From a virus, in the IMG/VR virus record IMGVR_UViG_3300047353_000337, positions 1 to 64,000 of that record: a stretch of 64,000 nucleotides of DNA, one strand, 5' to 3'. A program made the position numbers and the translations under genes. Positions 31,301-37,502 of this stretch are shown here, piece after piece. Under the pieces are notes generated by a model. The model did no database searches. It was not told the origin of the DNA and saw nothing but the letters and a program-made list of their open reading frames with translations. How positions within the stretch are numbered: the stretch's first letter is position 1; every line of letters begins with the position of its first letter.

Positions 31301-31413
31301 AAATTGTCAGAAGACAAGGAAAACGCTGGACAGACCCAGGAATTTCACTTAATGATGCGGAAAGTTTGGTAGCACGTTTCTTTAAGGCGGAAAAGGTGGA
31401 GCTACCCAAATAA
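16372..31413 (+). CDS. gp7: Giant baseplate wedge protein, gp7-like
   Basis: A single uninterrupted 15-kb gene for a 5013-residue protein, directly after gp6 where gp7 lies in T4 (1032 residues). The N-terminus (PRYFRTTANKKFLSSTIDQL, then YYAWDPHINWDKFVNFREYY) is of the kind found on marine-phage gp7-like proteins. A segment near 1810-1880 (YQKRKYLENIINDDISQYKFYQGAI) recalls the T4 gp7 region that ends KGIEASYKFLFK. Added modules include sugar-binding-like segments near 1165, 1513, 1772, 2284 and 2880, FG-GAP propeller blades near 2193-2250 and 2946-3150, Gly-rich GxGY repeats near 3583 and 3946, and DGST-type beta repeats from about 4330 to the end. It probably forms the wedge periphery and may reach the cell surface. 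Gene identity rests mainly on position. Confidence 0.75.
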   Translation: MAQDESPIPTSGDAKRRTADLLPRYFRTTANKKFLSSTIDQLTQPGSIEKIDGYIGRRDAKAFKSTDNYVSDVSAEREDYQLEPIATVTDNLGNTTYYGDYRDYINSSKIRNTDNIDHSLYSSQEYYAWDPHINWDKFVNFREYYWLPSGPNEVPVYGTARNIISTFAVARQDNVDNNSYIFSKENKVSNPTLTLYRGQTYNFDIDAIDMPLSIRTSNSINDDTNLYNIGVSQQKVEQGSITWTVDLESPNALYYTNGNDPEASGLIIIKDIRDNTQLNVGEEIIGKKTYTMQNGYELTNGMKVKFYGTITPAKYGEGNWYVEGVGESITLIAEEDLVITADYLTDVSTEFDAQGFSALPFDDATSYAILKDYIVVNKASKDGNQWSRYNKWTHKSVIETIAAVNNVPVVLDQTYRATRPIIEFDAGLKLYNFGTQSKTSVDVVDTVTKDVFSNIEGQAGYFVDGVELVTGMRVLFTADPDSFVAGKIYEVGFISQNGQAQIALKETTDTTPLTNETVLVKAGTNYKGKIFYYNGTTWKQTQDKIKVNQQPLFDLYNDAGAQLSTLESSTFAGNKVFSYKVGTGTNDSQLGFPLSYRTIENSGDIVFDFNLLADTYQYDEVADVFTVSTDTALLRQYTGRTSYTNVSGWTKAPTKSTQPVVEQFTVAERTNNFIIDVYLNSGNLNDLDIKVYVNSTRKRDGVDYTINRVNGYAYVAFYTDLVESDKLVLKTTSSAKKIQGLGHYEFPINFEKNPQNENVTTFTLGEVLDHVDSIVDNVSGFKGLYPGVSNLRDLGTPSKYGLKFVQHSGPVNLALYNLTDKDYDAIEAMKWSGFEYIKFKREFLRTANDLGFEGYDKVHVDKVLTELNLNKTNKDAFYFSDMLAHGGETTVRHAIEDESQTIFSLANGIDFTTLSEKAVLAYLNEKQLVLNKDYTVSTDGFLTLLNAPSAGDVLDVYEYVSTDGCWVPPTPTKLGLYPKFTPEIFLDDTYIKTPTDVTGPYKIYGRDETTTLSYKGKVGWFYPLYTDEVSAQQADIAASGNGTAHVHIFAGSNKLFYMPNGTMNHATNDSQLYSEYEGARAMLQGHDGSLWRCFGDFRDNLLLDLEKRIYNNLKLPYNENIFNIADYVSSKNRNTGFTRRQVSKTMISEFNSWLETVGSPDYVSNTVYRAGDGFTYNYASAGDPNNNPLTGFWRSIYKDFYNTDRPHSHPWEILGFKEKPIWFDSEYGSAPYTSSNLLLWEDLSKGIVRGVEGSKVTYRNKFKNEDIYKYIPVDANGNLLAPSATGYAVGNVPTTNGNEFAFGDEGPVETAWRRSSHYPFSLMISWALNQPAQFFGLAFDRSRIVRNGADQLVYKDTSKRIELNKLVFPNSATDSARVFTAGIVNYMQGYLIDNDTLKFNEYTKSLKVVENKLGSKIGGFTQKSKFKLILDSRTPTNEGNVFVPEENYKIHLTKSIPLNVYSYSGVIIEIAPGGYILKGYDKDNPVFKYYPVRRKNSDVVINVGGVSENFLTWTTGKTYQVGQIVEISDSYYRVKISHTAGNAFNQDNFQKLAELPEEGGATAYVSTNFEPELQEMQYGTLVREKQDVVDLLLGYQRYLTSVGFKFDNFNQEIEEIENWVLSAKEFLFWTTQAWDSGTILTLSPSARQIEFAKEYTVVDDIYDNFYDYSLLKADGKRLLADFATTERDNTNDFGIFVRNTNDGIYHLKIPVVQHEHAIIIDNNTIFGDVIYNRAQGYRQERIKVKGYRSDEWNGSYNIPGFIFDDATPTEWTSWQDYSIGALVKYKQFYYVAPKNITGTEKFVDSNWVRLNEKPEQQLLPNFDYKARQFADFYDLDSDNFDIEQQKLAQHLTGYQKRKYLENIINDDISQYKFYQGAIQDKGTRNVLTKLFDKLGSANKDSLEFYEEWAVRVGRYGATTGDEQFDLILDEEKYRQEPQLIELVDAINPQDTSLIYRLDRNGVYVTPDNYDHKPLPTKYFNDDNSYTKSAGYVNPLDVTASLVSYDAILDQTLYASGSYIWTATDKSQQTWGVYKTQSTDYRITAVTESQQNIFTVTLDKQANFTKGDIIGIHDISDATNGYYKVDSTELNVVKLASVEGEDVEATEADAEVNGFITELKKARLSTLSLANDSIKKDPNNLFSLTGNNNATNTIWVDDDDTGKWIVLKNRQVFELKPNIINTAAGLLDSTEKDFGSAFSVSKNNNRIAITAPKDLNGSVYVYQRPSDNTEFGFLQQIDEQLFLFDSNGGFGQSVAMSPDGKYLAIGSPHASNVKSKLKGDFENNISYLQNDIVLYSSQLWKAARNIEADALQLYQNHSSNAQAKGNDYISDTQSYPEIEYIVRGDYTLGANSDTDHILVRAEKEQFEGTKIGDILTLKWNQYTATNLAGNLPFNNDSTLTQTLLNGQHTIANKVQHIVHIQSALSVPDAGTEITTDTCRATLAYRRTNDENEMQVYIKNVNGAFTGSGSIYANGILVGEYEEVLQITDDYHTGWWYIDVGSSFNSTELTEKNANLVIQNITLEGNVVNDPYFSNILDTKQLQNILNPTKVSELGILSHTQGQSNVQVLDSKWWIRTPLVHGNSISVGDKTRVWLNDIRVNGVVQDPTAIGLTSTYINDTEHTVIDVWNGYVEVRLTNFDLNGDPFIPNVGDTLTDTATGSTAEIAYIERSFATAKIYVKNRNGTWAVGSDFGTNSNATFIENDSTVRTIGPINSAHMENSISGPLLILDTATNIPVVIGGANYLRDLEYWIYSSNSIAGITDTANPPSNLNLDWTRVYNLPVVAEGYETGLNEQGTFAIYEIKGVTYSLINYFTVPNSANNRKLGTKLRFVQPNSDSYKLYIHAEGDATEENQGRIYFVNKNSTEDWALSVQKNYRGTFRTSATYFENEYVRFGETVYKANTNLIPGTFNVSQWTAQTTGLDLLGYVPNDTNFSLVESTLDQNNLEAFGTDFDVNANGQVLVANSMYTSVYEIESGDAVIGLDSSIANRKVVVYRLNDSSYEYSQILEPFNQTEDFGTSIAVSEDGTKIAVGAPLNSEIESNAGAVYIYTQNGTTFSYSQTIRPVTIQPNSQFGFKLDFDGNTLAVTSRGGDIVTATTFDANSTSLDNASTAFKVTDRGSGVVGLYETVNNTLLYSQDFAYNLDTQDFGNRMLVNNNHVYIGLPKQQIPNSSVIDKGLVAEYRKPLNTESWAITRQPVLPVDTSKFKGVYLYNVTDNSLITYLDYIDPIQGKIAGPAEQELTFKTSYDPARYSNTTTDSGITAHPLDYTSDKWIGKLWWDIDSAKFINHHQGDITESTATFNKLFAGTTVDVYEWVESTLLPSAWDAQTDDETALDQGISGTTLYGDGAYSVRRKFDTVSQTFTTYYYYWVLNKATLPNVENRLLSASNVTRLISDPAGLGYKFVAMLGSNRYALHNCESFINNRDTAISFNWWTIENQQQQTHLQYQLITDGLDTSVPNSEIEQKWFDSLVGFDKNDRPVPDINLPVKEKYGSLNEPRQSWFVNRTEARKQFVERTNNSLSKNLIVDDFDLTKLTGFDPQPTVATGLYDTTSDSYAEIRFVSVARVKPASLTLEVENGVIINVLINDAGAGYINVPTYKITDTGGSGCVLEFTLDANGAISDVTIVNGGRDYTSSVAVTIRKFAVLVKSDETIGGKWSVYQWDGTEYLRTLTQSYDINLYWNYVDWYSPGYNQFTFINHTIDSSFQIYALDDQIDDIIKINNVGTGGWLLLRKISNADTQDYTLSYQTIGRENGTIAFKNSLYDVNASNTAFDGASFDKIFYDTEPNTEFRKILEILKSDIFVDNLSIYWNELFFAGIRYVFSEQPNVDWVFKTSFVKAKHNIGELQQKVTFQNDSLPSYQKYVEEMKPYKTKIREYLSSYEKVDPASNVITDFDLSPFYSDSEGKIIPQDVKIINGEISVGDANVLTYPGKHWIDTVGFEVISFNIADAGQGYTVAPKIIITGGGGTGATAEAFIGTNGKVTSVKVTNTGSGYLTSPTVQIIGSFGDTGTVARLSPVLGKGKARSAHIRCKFDRVTGNYLFQTLIETETFTSTIDQQIFNLKWPVQLKATEIKVTVDGLEALRSEYAFSNVEDTTKGYTRTSGRITFTNALAVGKTVVITYNKAPELLQAQDRINLYYNPTTGMYGNDLGQLIEGIDYGGVEVSSFNFGTGSGWDSDEWFTTTYDTFDTTFEDEIFQIGDDSTRVLNFASPLVSGTIYNVYKNGVRIDDPNYGTASQKNVNAKITSITGAGQTGVALYDDAGDLASSIIVLNEEDIPTGSGDILVFRKTTSDGAFLPDPRSYDTVLTGGDLAFSTARGINPEEIIIDGDDFISPTTSKGPEEQVPGQVLDTVNIRVFHRPKDGGSILSSNSYRTDGIIGSYNFGIQPQNKDGLIVKIGDVIQSQSLYTVDYRTKTVKFNTVPNINQDVNILSISGNGKNSLEQNEFRGDGSTLAYVTKIHYDKKLDFYATVNGELVESVLASSGDSTEKDPKAMIVFGSPPPDNSIINFAIYTAVDSFSKIETSEFVGDGSTKVFTLAKTPYSAKPNSHNVIVKQGNKILNPGYNQQFPITALQREYYLEIWQTPIGSFDNSDLLVLLNGVELTIAVEYNIRPANSSVILEPGIGAEGDILEVYLRTDGEYAFGDIQVINNQNTWVDSGANLQLITAPAEGEKLTVYTFNKHDSMDFERQNFDVVARSVISVGTEDHIQFNHIKAGLVKLRYPAIDAQYVWLTINGILQTPSVDYKLTDDRNFVKYNGSFADNDVVEVIQFSSQGEITPKFGFSQFKDILNRNIYKRLGDVAPLKLAKDLATFDKEIFLDDASNLSQPDKNSSIPGILFINGERIEYLIKQGNVLRQIQRGTLGTGVASIHEAGSDVYNQGPIQTAPYMDQTIVDEQIGDGSTTVFPLAFTPKSVNEFEVFVAGKRLRKNAVQVFNPALDQDSPEADETALAEFSVDGTTASVTLLNTPVVNANIKIVRRQGKRWTDPGISLNDAESLVARFFKAEKVELPK

Positions 31414-31416
31414 ATA
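31410..31416 (+). promoter_or_regulatory. Late promoter ATAAATA after the giant gene
   Basis: ATAAATACAGTA spans the stop of the giant wedge gene and lies about 18 bases before the next ATG (31434). It repeats the string found before gp6. It would restart late transcription after the 15-kb gene and so keep fibre gene expression from depending on one very long transcript. Confidence 0.65.
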
Positions 31417-31433
31417 CAGTATAGGACAAAGGT

Positions 31434-32045
31434 ATGATTGATAACATAAAAGAAGAAAACGGAGTAATGCTCCAAGGACATATTAAAATTTCGAACCCTG
31501 AAACGGGCGAAGTTATAGTCGATAAACGTAATGCTATCCACTATGAGAACATGAGTATATCTCTTGCAGAAAGTTTAGCTAATGCAGGGCAAGGTACCAT
31601 TTATCAAATGGCATTTGGCAACGGAGGAACTAGTATTGACCCAACTGGAATTATTACATACCTAACACCTAACAGTACAGGTACTAATGCTAGCCTTTAT
31701 AACCAAACGTTTATTAAAGTTGTTGATGATAGAAGTGTTAATAACACAGATCCTGCAAGAAACAAAATTGAATCAAGGCATGTAAGTGGCACTAACTATA
31801 CAGATATCGTTGTTAGTTGTTTGCTTGATTACGGTGAACCATCAGGACAAGATGCTATTGACAATGCAACTAATGCTGATAGTTTATATGTATTTGATGA
31901 ATTAGGATTAGTAAGTTATCTACCATCAGGACAAGGTAGACTGTTAACACATGTAATTTTCCACCCAGTACAAAAGAGTTTGAATAGACTTATCCAAATT
32001 GATTATACTGTGCGTGTACAAAGTTTATCGGGGTTTAACGAATAA
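31434..32045 (+). CDS. Conserved-type virion structural protein, baseplate/fibre junction
   Basis: A 203-residue beta-rich protein. Noticeable segments are NAIHYENMSISLAESLAN, IYQMAFGNGGTSID, GEPSGQDAIDNATN and the C-terminal THVIFHPVQKSLNRLIQIDY. I do not recognise a T4 counterpart by sequence; its place between gp7 and the fibres is where gp8 would be expected, but no similarity to T4 gp8 was seen. It has its own late promoter, and its stop overlaps the next start (TAATG). It is probably a connector or small wedge component. Confidence 0.6.
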   Translation: MIDNIKEENGVMLQGHIKISNPETGEVIVDKRNAIHYENMSISLAESLANAGQGTIYQMAFGNGGTSIDPTGIITYLTPNSTGTNASLYNQTFIKVVDDRSVNNTDPARNKIESRHVSGTNYTDIVVSCLLDYGEPSGQDAIDNATNADSLYVFDELGLVSYLPSGQGRLLTHVIFHPVQKSLNRLIQIDYTVRVQSLSGFNE

Positions 32046-34126
32046 TGGCATATACAATTAACTACTCAGACACGAATAAGGGAACTATCTCAATTGAAGA
32101 TAGTACAATTAATCAGCAAACAAGTCTAGATATTCCTGGACGTAACACTACTAGTTATGGGTCAGTTATTGCCGAAAACTTTTTAAAGCAATTAGAAAAC
32201 TTTGCTAATACATCAGCACCAAGAAATCCGATACAAGGACAGTTATGGTACGACAGTTCAACAGGAATTGATACACTTAAACTATACGATGGTACAGGTT
32301 GGGTTAACGCTAGTGGACTTAAAAAAGGAAACACAGCACCAGACGTATCAAATGCACTACAAGGCGACCTTTGGTCAGACACAGACAACAATCAGTTATA
32401 TATTTTTACAGGTAGTGGTTGGACACTAGTTGGACCAGAATACAGTGATGGTTTATTAACAGGCGCAAAGCCTGTTGTAGTAACAGGTAAAGACGAAGTA
32501 CTTTATACTATACTACAACTTGAAGTAGGCGGCAATCCTATTGCAATTTATTCTACTAGAACATTCCAACCGAAAAGTACTATTCCGGGATTTACAATTA
32601 TTCAGCCTGGACTAAACTTATCTACAGCAAACATTGGCGGCGATGGCATAGCTAAGTATTTAGGTACAAGTGAAAAAGCAGAAAATTTAGTTATTGCTGG
32701 TGCAAGCGTTGCGGCAAGTAACTTTTTAAGATCAGACGTAGCAAGTACATCATCACAAAAATTAACAATTAGTAATAACTCAGGAATACAAGTAGGACAG
32801 GATGCTATTGTTACATTTGATGTGCAAGGTACATCAGGTGTTGTTACTAATTTAACATCAGGTGCACCAATTGACTTTAAAGTTAATAACTTAGGTGTAC
32901 AGAAAAATGTTATTAGAATTGACTCAACTGAAAAGGTCGGTATTAACACACTATCACCTGCAGAAGCACTAGACGTAGCAGGTTCTATACAAGCAAGTAC
33001 AAACTTAATTGTACAAGGCACAACAGATAGTGCAAGTATTGGAACTGGAGCAGTTAAAATTAGCGGTGGTGTTGGTATTGCTAAAAAGTTATTTGTTGGT
33101 ACAGACTTAAATGTTGCAGGATCAAGCATAGTAGGTGCAGTAACACCAATTGCAACACAACAATATTCCTTAGGTACAAGCGACAAACGTTGGTCAGCAG
33201 TACATGCAGTTGAATTTAGAGGTAACTTAATTGGTAATATTACAGGTACAGTTACAGGTGGAGCGGCAAATGCTAATAAACTTACAAGTGCATCAACATT
33301 CCAACTATCCGGAGATGTAAGTTCTAATCAAATTACATTTGATGGACAAATTGGCGGAACTACAAAAACATTTAACACAGCAATTAGTAATACGTTTATT
33401 GCTAACAAGACACTTGCTACAACACCTAACACAGATGATGAAATTATTATTAACAGAATCTCAGGTGATGACACAGGTGTGTTTAAGATTTCACAAGCGG
33501 CACTAGTTAGTAGTGTTCCTGTTATACCAGTTGGAACTATTGTACCGTTTGGCGGAGTTAACACTCCAGCAGGTTGGGTATTGTGCGACGGTACAGAAGT
33601 TAGAATTTCTGATTATTTAAATTTATACAATGCTATACAATATCAATTTAAAGACCAAAGTCAAGTTGCATCAGGCTTTTTTGGACTACCAGACTTTAGA
33701 GGTAGATTTCCATTAGGTGCTGATAACATGGGCGGGTCGAGTGCTAATAGAGTATCAGATGTTAACGCTGATACAGTTGGACTAGCATCAGGAGTTGAAA
33801 GTAGAGCAATTGACGTTAAAAACTTACCAGAACACGAACACGATTTAAGATCACCAAAAGGTGCTCAGTTCTATGTTATACTAGATGATAGTGGTGCACA
33901 ACAAGATGCTGATACTATTCCATATGATGCACCAACAGGATCAGGCGCAGGCCAAGCAAGAACTTCAAGTGGTGGATTACTTAACAGAAGAAACATTGTT
34001 TATAATAGTAATACAGGACTAGAAGAATTTGAAACGTTTGATATTACAGAACTTGGAACTCCGTATAATGTTATGAATCCGTTCTTAACAGTCAAATATA
34101 TTATCTATACAGGAGTAGGGGGCTAA
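32045..34126 (+). CDS. Tail fibre with collar domain (gp12-like), first of three paralogues
   Basis: A 693-residue fibre. Residues 1-135 are the N-terminal module shared with the next two genes: a GTISIEDSTINQQTSLD-type start, ENFLKQLENFA, then GQLWYD, GDLWSDTDNNQLYIF and a closing LVGPEY. A repetitive beta shaft follows, with VGINTLSPAEALDVAGSIQ near 300, a segment common in phage fibres. From about 495 lies a phage tail collar domain (GTIVPFGGVNTPAGWVLCDG, then FGLPDFRGRFPLGAD and PEHEHDL). This domain is typical of short tail fibres such as T4 gp12. The C-terminus probably contacts the host. Confidence 0.8.
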   Translation: MAYTINYSDTNKGTISIEDSTINQQTSLDIPGRNTTSYGSVIAENFLKQLENFANTSAPRNPIQGQLWYDSSTGIDTLKLYDGTGWVNASGLKKGNTAPDVSNALQGDLWSDTDNNQLYIFTGSGWTLVGPEYSDGLLTGAKPVVVTGKDEVLYTILQLEVGGNPIAIYSTRTFQPKSTIPGFTIIQPGLNLSTANIGGDGIAKYLGTSEKAENLVIAGASVAASNFLRSDVASTSSQKLTISNNSGIQVGQDAIVTFDVQGTSGVVTNLTSGAPIDFKVNNLGVQKNVIRIDSTEKVGINTLSPAEALDVAGSIQASTNLIVQGTTDSASIGTGAVKISGGVGIAKKLFVGTDLNVAGSSIVGAVTPIATQQYSLGTSDKRWSAVHAVEFRGNLIGNITGTVTGGAANANKLTSASTFQLSGDVSSNQITFDGQIGGTTKTFNTAISNTFIANKTLATTPNTDDEIIINRISGDDTGVFKISQAALVSSVPVIPVGTIVPFGGVNTPAGWVLCDGTEVRISDYLNLYNAIQYQFKDQSQVASGFFGLPDFRGRFPLGADNMGGSSANRVSDVNADTVGLASGVESRAIDVKNLPEHEHDLRSPKGAQFYVILDDSGAQQDADTIPYDAPTGSGAGQARTSSGGLLNRRNIVYNSNTGLEEFETFDITELGTPYNVMNPFLTVKYIIYTGVGG

Positions 34127-34127
34127 T

Positions 34128-35969
34128 ATGGCATATCAAATTAATAAGACTAGTGGTGCATTACTTGTTAACCTAGCAGATGGACAGATTGACGTATCAA
34201 CTACTGATATCACACTAATTGGTAAAAACTACACAGGATTTGGCGAAAGTATAAACGAAAACTTTGTTAAAATGTTAGAAAATTTTGCAAACGTTTCTTC
34301 TCCGGCTAATCCACTTGCAGGACAAATTTGGTGGGATACATCAAACAGTAGGATAAAAGTTTACACAGGCACTGACTGGACTACAGGCGGTGGACCAATT
34401 GTACAACCTACACAGCCAACAATGGTTGCTGGCGACATGTGGATTAATAATGATGCAAATCAGCTTTATTTCTTTGACGGAACAGACTTAGAACTAGCAG
34501 GACCAATTTACAATGCATTCCAAGGTAAGTCTGGACCTGAAGTAATTACAGTACTTGACCAAACAGGTACAAGTAGAACTATTGTAAAATATTGGATTGG
34601 CGGATCATTTGTAGGTTTATGGAGTAAAGTTGCATTTATACCACAAAACGTAGATACTATTCCCGGATTTACAGGTAACGTTGTTAAAGGATTTAACGTT
34701 GTTGACGCAGACTTTATTTTTGCTGGCACAGCATCAAAAACATCAGCACTAGTTGATAGTAATAATGTATCAAGAACAGCGGCACAATTCCTTGCAAGTG
34801 ACTCAGATGATGCAACATCTGGTGCGTTAACAGTTAGAAACAACAATGGACTTACAGTAGGACTTACAGATAACAATGTTGTAAAAGTAACATCAGAAGG
34901 TGTTGTAAACGAAAATAATGTTAGTAATCAAAACTACACATTTAGAATGACCACAAGTAGTGGTAAAACTGATGCAATGACAATTGATTCTACTAACAAT
35001 AGAATTGGTATCTATAATACAAGCCCAACACAAACATTAGATGTTGGCGGCAACTTACGTGTAGCAGGAAGTTTAATTGTTGACGGTGATACTACTAGTA
35101 TCGATGTACAAACATTATTAGTAAGAGATAAAAGTATTGAACTTGCCAAAGGCGACGACAGTACATTATTAGATGACACAGGAGTTGATCAAGCTGGATT
35201 TACAATAGCATCGTCAAACGGTACTAAAGAATTTTTATGGCGTAACTCAACAAATGCATTTACGTCAAATGTTAGTCTTAACTTAACAGGCGGAAGTTCA
35301 CTTAAATTTAATGGTGTTGATATTATTACAGGATCAGCAGGTGTTGGTATTACAAGTATTGGTGCGTTAACATCAGCTAACATTGGTAGTTTTAGTTTTA
35401 CAGGCGGTAACAACCTAACTACAACAACAGTTGATGGTAGTGGTAATGGTATAAACTTAACTGCGGCAGGCAATATTAACCTTGTTACAGCAAGGCAGAT
35501 TAGAAATGTTAGTGACCCAACAGCAGATCAAGACGTTGCAACTAAAGCATATGTTGATAGTAGTATTAATTTAGAAGTAATAGCACTAGCATTAGATGTT
35601 ACAGGACTAGGTACAGCAGGTACTAGCCAACAGCATACGAATATTGCTACTATTTTAAATGATATTTCACCTGCAAATACAAAGCAAGACGGTACAGAAG
35701 CTAGAATTCACTGTACAACTACTACAGGTGCTACAGCAACACTAACTGGATCAGCTTTGAACACAGCATTTAACGAAAGTACAACACTTGTACAGCAAAA
35801 AGACAACAGCGGCAATGATGATGGGTCTGTAAGTGTTATTCAAAGTGCTACATTTAATGATGCTACTGGTAACATTACATCTACAGTAACAAGAACACTA
35901 AAATTATTTAGAGTAAGTTCAGGAGCATGGGGATATGTGCAAGACTTAACTCCAGGCGCTTTGGTATAA
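34128..35969 (+). CDS. Tail fibre, second of three paralogues
   Basis: A 613-residue fibre sharing the N-terminal 135-residue module (ITLIGKNYTGFGE, ENFVKMLENFANV, GQIWWDTSN, GDMWINNDANQLYFF). The shaft has the fibre signatures NRIGIYNTSPTQTLDVGG and VRDKSIELAKGDDST. The C-terminus (about 520-613) is a small unassigned domain ending in RVSSGAWGYVQDL. No collar or peptidase-like domain is seen. It starts 2 bases after the previous stop, with GGAG upstream. Confidence 0.75.
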   Translation: MAYQINKTSGALLVNLADGQIDVSTTDITLIGKNYTGFGESINENFVKMLENFANVSSPANPLAGQIWWDTSNSRIKVYTGTDWTTGGGPIVQPTQPTMVAGDMWINNDANQLYFFDGTDLELAGPIYNAFQGKSGPEVITVLDQTGTSRTIVKYWIGGSFVGLWSKVAFIPQNVDTIPGFTGNVVKGFNVVDADFIFAGTASKTSALVDSNNVSRTAAQFLASDSDDATSGALTVRNNNGLTVGLTDNNVVKVTSEGVVNENNVSNQNYTFRMTTSSGKTDAMTIDSTNNRIGIYNTSPTQTLDVGGNLRVAGSLIVDGDTTSIDVQTLLVRDKSIELAKGDDSTLLDDTGVDQAGFTIASSNGTKEFLWRNSTNAFTSNVSLNLTGGSSLKFNGVDIITGSAGVGITSIGALTSANIGSFSFTGGNNLTTTTVDGSGNGINLTAAGNINLVTARQIRNVSDPTADQDVATKAYVDSSINLEVIALALDVTGLGTAGTSQQHTNIATILNDISPANTKQDGTEARIHCTTTTGATATLTGSALNTAFNESTTLVQQKDNSGNDDGSVSVIQSATFNDATGNITSTVTRTLKLFRVSSGAWGYVQDLTPGALV

Positions 35970-35972
35970 ATA
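35965..35972 (+). promoter_or_regulatory. Late promoter TATAAATA before third fibre
   Basis: A perfect T4 late-promoter octamer overlaps the stop codon of the previous fibre gene and lies 27 bases before the ATG at 35999, which has an AGGGG site. It gives the third fibre and later genes a separate late start. Confidence 0.8.
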
Positions 35973-35998
35973 CATATAACACAATTAGGGGTTTATAA

Positions 35999-37483
35999 AT
36001 GGCATACGTAATAAATTTAACAAATGGAGGGTCGTTAGTAACGGTTGAAGACGGCACCATTGACCAGAGTACTTCACTTAAATTAGTAGGTAAGAACTAT
36101 GCTGGATATGGTGAGATTCAAAACGAAAACTTTATCCATTTACTAGAAAACTTTTCTAGTGCAAATCAACCAGCAGGTCCACTATCTGGACAGATTTGGT
36201 TTGATAATTCATTAAAAAAATTAAAGTTCTATGACGGAACTAAGTTTAGAACAACAGGTGGAGCTGAAATTTCCACAACACAGCCAGTTGGTTTAACAAC
36301 AGGTGATTTTTGGTGGGATACTAGCAATAATCAACTATATGCACAGAACTCCGATGGTGGATTTGTCCTAATTGGTCCACAATCTATTGGTGAAACAGTT
36401 AGTGCTATGGTTACTGCACAGGTACGTGATAGCAACCAAGTAAACAGAACTATTATTAAAGGTACTGTTGATGATGGTGTTGTGTTTATTGTTAGCAACT
36501 CAGAATTTACTATTGATACTACTGATCCAGCAAACGTTATATCTGGTTTTGATGTAGTACGTCAAGGACTTACCCTAAGAAATACAACTAGTTCAGCAAA
36601 TGGTGTTACTAGCTCGGCACATAGATTCCATGGTACAGCAACTAATGCTGAAGCATTAGGCGGTGTTATAGCGGCAAACTTTGTACAAAATACGCCAGGA
36701 CAAGAAAGTTCATTTGGTGAAATTGTAAGGTTTGCAGACGCAGGATTTACAGTTGGTGCGGCAAACGATTTAAAAGTTCATATTGATACAGCAGGTGCAG
36801 GTAATGAAGGTATTATTGATAACACAGTTGGGCAGAAAATTAGATTTAAAGTTAAGTCAACTGGCGGAGTAACAACAGAAACATTCCATATTCAAGCAAC
36901 TGGACTTATTCCAACAACTACAGCAACTTTTGACATAGGTGATGCAAACTATAAATGGAGAAACATGTATGCAACTTCATTTAACGGATTAGCAACGCAG
37001 GCGATTGCACTACAAGTTGGATCAAATTATAGAACGGGTGATGTAAATGCAACAAACAATACAGTTGCAGTGCGTGACTCAAGTGGTAACATATCAGCAA
37101 ACGTATTTAACGGTGTATCAACAAGTGCAAGATATGCTGACTTAGCAGAAAAATATACAACAGACCAAGAATATCCAGTAGGCACAGCAATGTGTGTAGG
37201 AGGAGAAGCTGAAACTACAGCGGCAAAGACAAGTAGTCATTGCATTGGTGTTATATCTACAGAACCTGCATATTTAATGAACAGTGAAGCAGAAGGTCAA
37301 GCAATTGGTCTTAAAGGGCGTGTTCCAGTAAGAGTAAAAGGTATTGTAGCAAAAGGTGATCCAATTTACGCTTGGGAAGATGGAGTATGTTCAACTGTTG
37401 CGGCAACAAGTTTAGTTGGTATTGCACTAGAAGCTAGTGACGATGAGTCAGAAAAGCTAATAGAGTGTGTACTTAAAGTATAA
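35999..37483 (+). CDS. Tail fibre with self-processing-like C-terminal domain, third paralogue
   Basis: A 494-residue fibre with the shared N-terminal module (LKLVGKNYAGYGE, ENFIHLLENFSS, GQIWFD, GDFWWDTSNNQLYA). The last 120 residues, from ARYADLAEKYTTDQEYPVGT onward through CIGVISTEPAYLMN, resemble the intramolecular chaperone/peptidase G2-like endings of phage fibres, which help trimer folding and may be cut off. The candidate catalytic residues were not verified. A shaft of repetitive beta structure lies between. Confidence 0.75.
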   Translation: MAYVINLTNGGSLVTVEDGTIDQSTSLKLVGKNYAGYGEIQNENFIHLLENFSSANQPAGPLSGQIWFDNSLKKLKFYDGTKFRTTGGAEISTTQPVGLTTGDFWWDTSNNQLYAQNSDGGFVLIGPQSIGETVSAMVTAQVRDSNQVNRTIIKGTVDDGVVFIVSNSEFTIDTTDPANVISGFDVVRQGLTLRNTTSSANGVTSSAHRFHGTATNAEALGGVIAANFVQNTPGQESSFGEIVRFADAGFTVGAANDLKVHIDTAGAGNEGIIDNTVGQKIRFKVKSTGGVTTETFHIQATGLIPTTTATFDIGDANYKWRNMYATSFNGLATQAIALQVGSNYRTGDVNATNNTVAVRDSSGNISANVFNGVSTSARYADLAEKYTTDQEYPVGTAMCVGGEAETTAAKTSSHCIGVISTEPAYLMNSEAEGQAIGLKGRVPVRVKGIVAKGDPIYAWEDGVCSTVAATSLVGIALEASDDESEKLIECVLKV

Positions 37484-37502
37484 GTATTAAAAAGGAAGCA
37501 TT

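Noticed and set aside
32602-33186. 194-codon antisense frame in the first fibre gene
   Set aside because: The Ala/Pro/Val-rich translation is the mirror of a repetitive Gly/Thr/Asn fibre; no start signal or recognisable protein.
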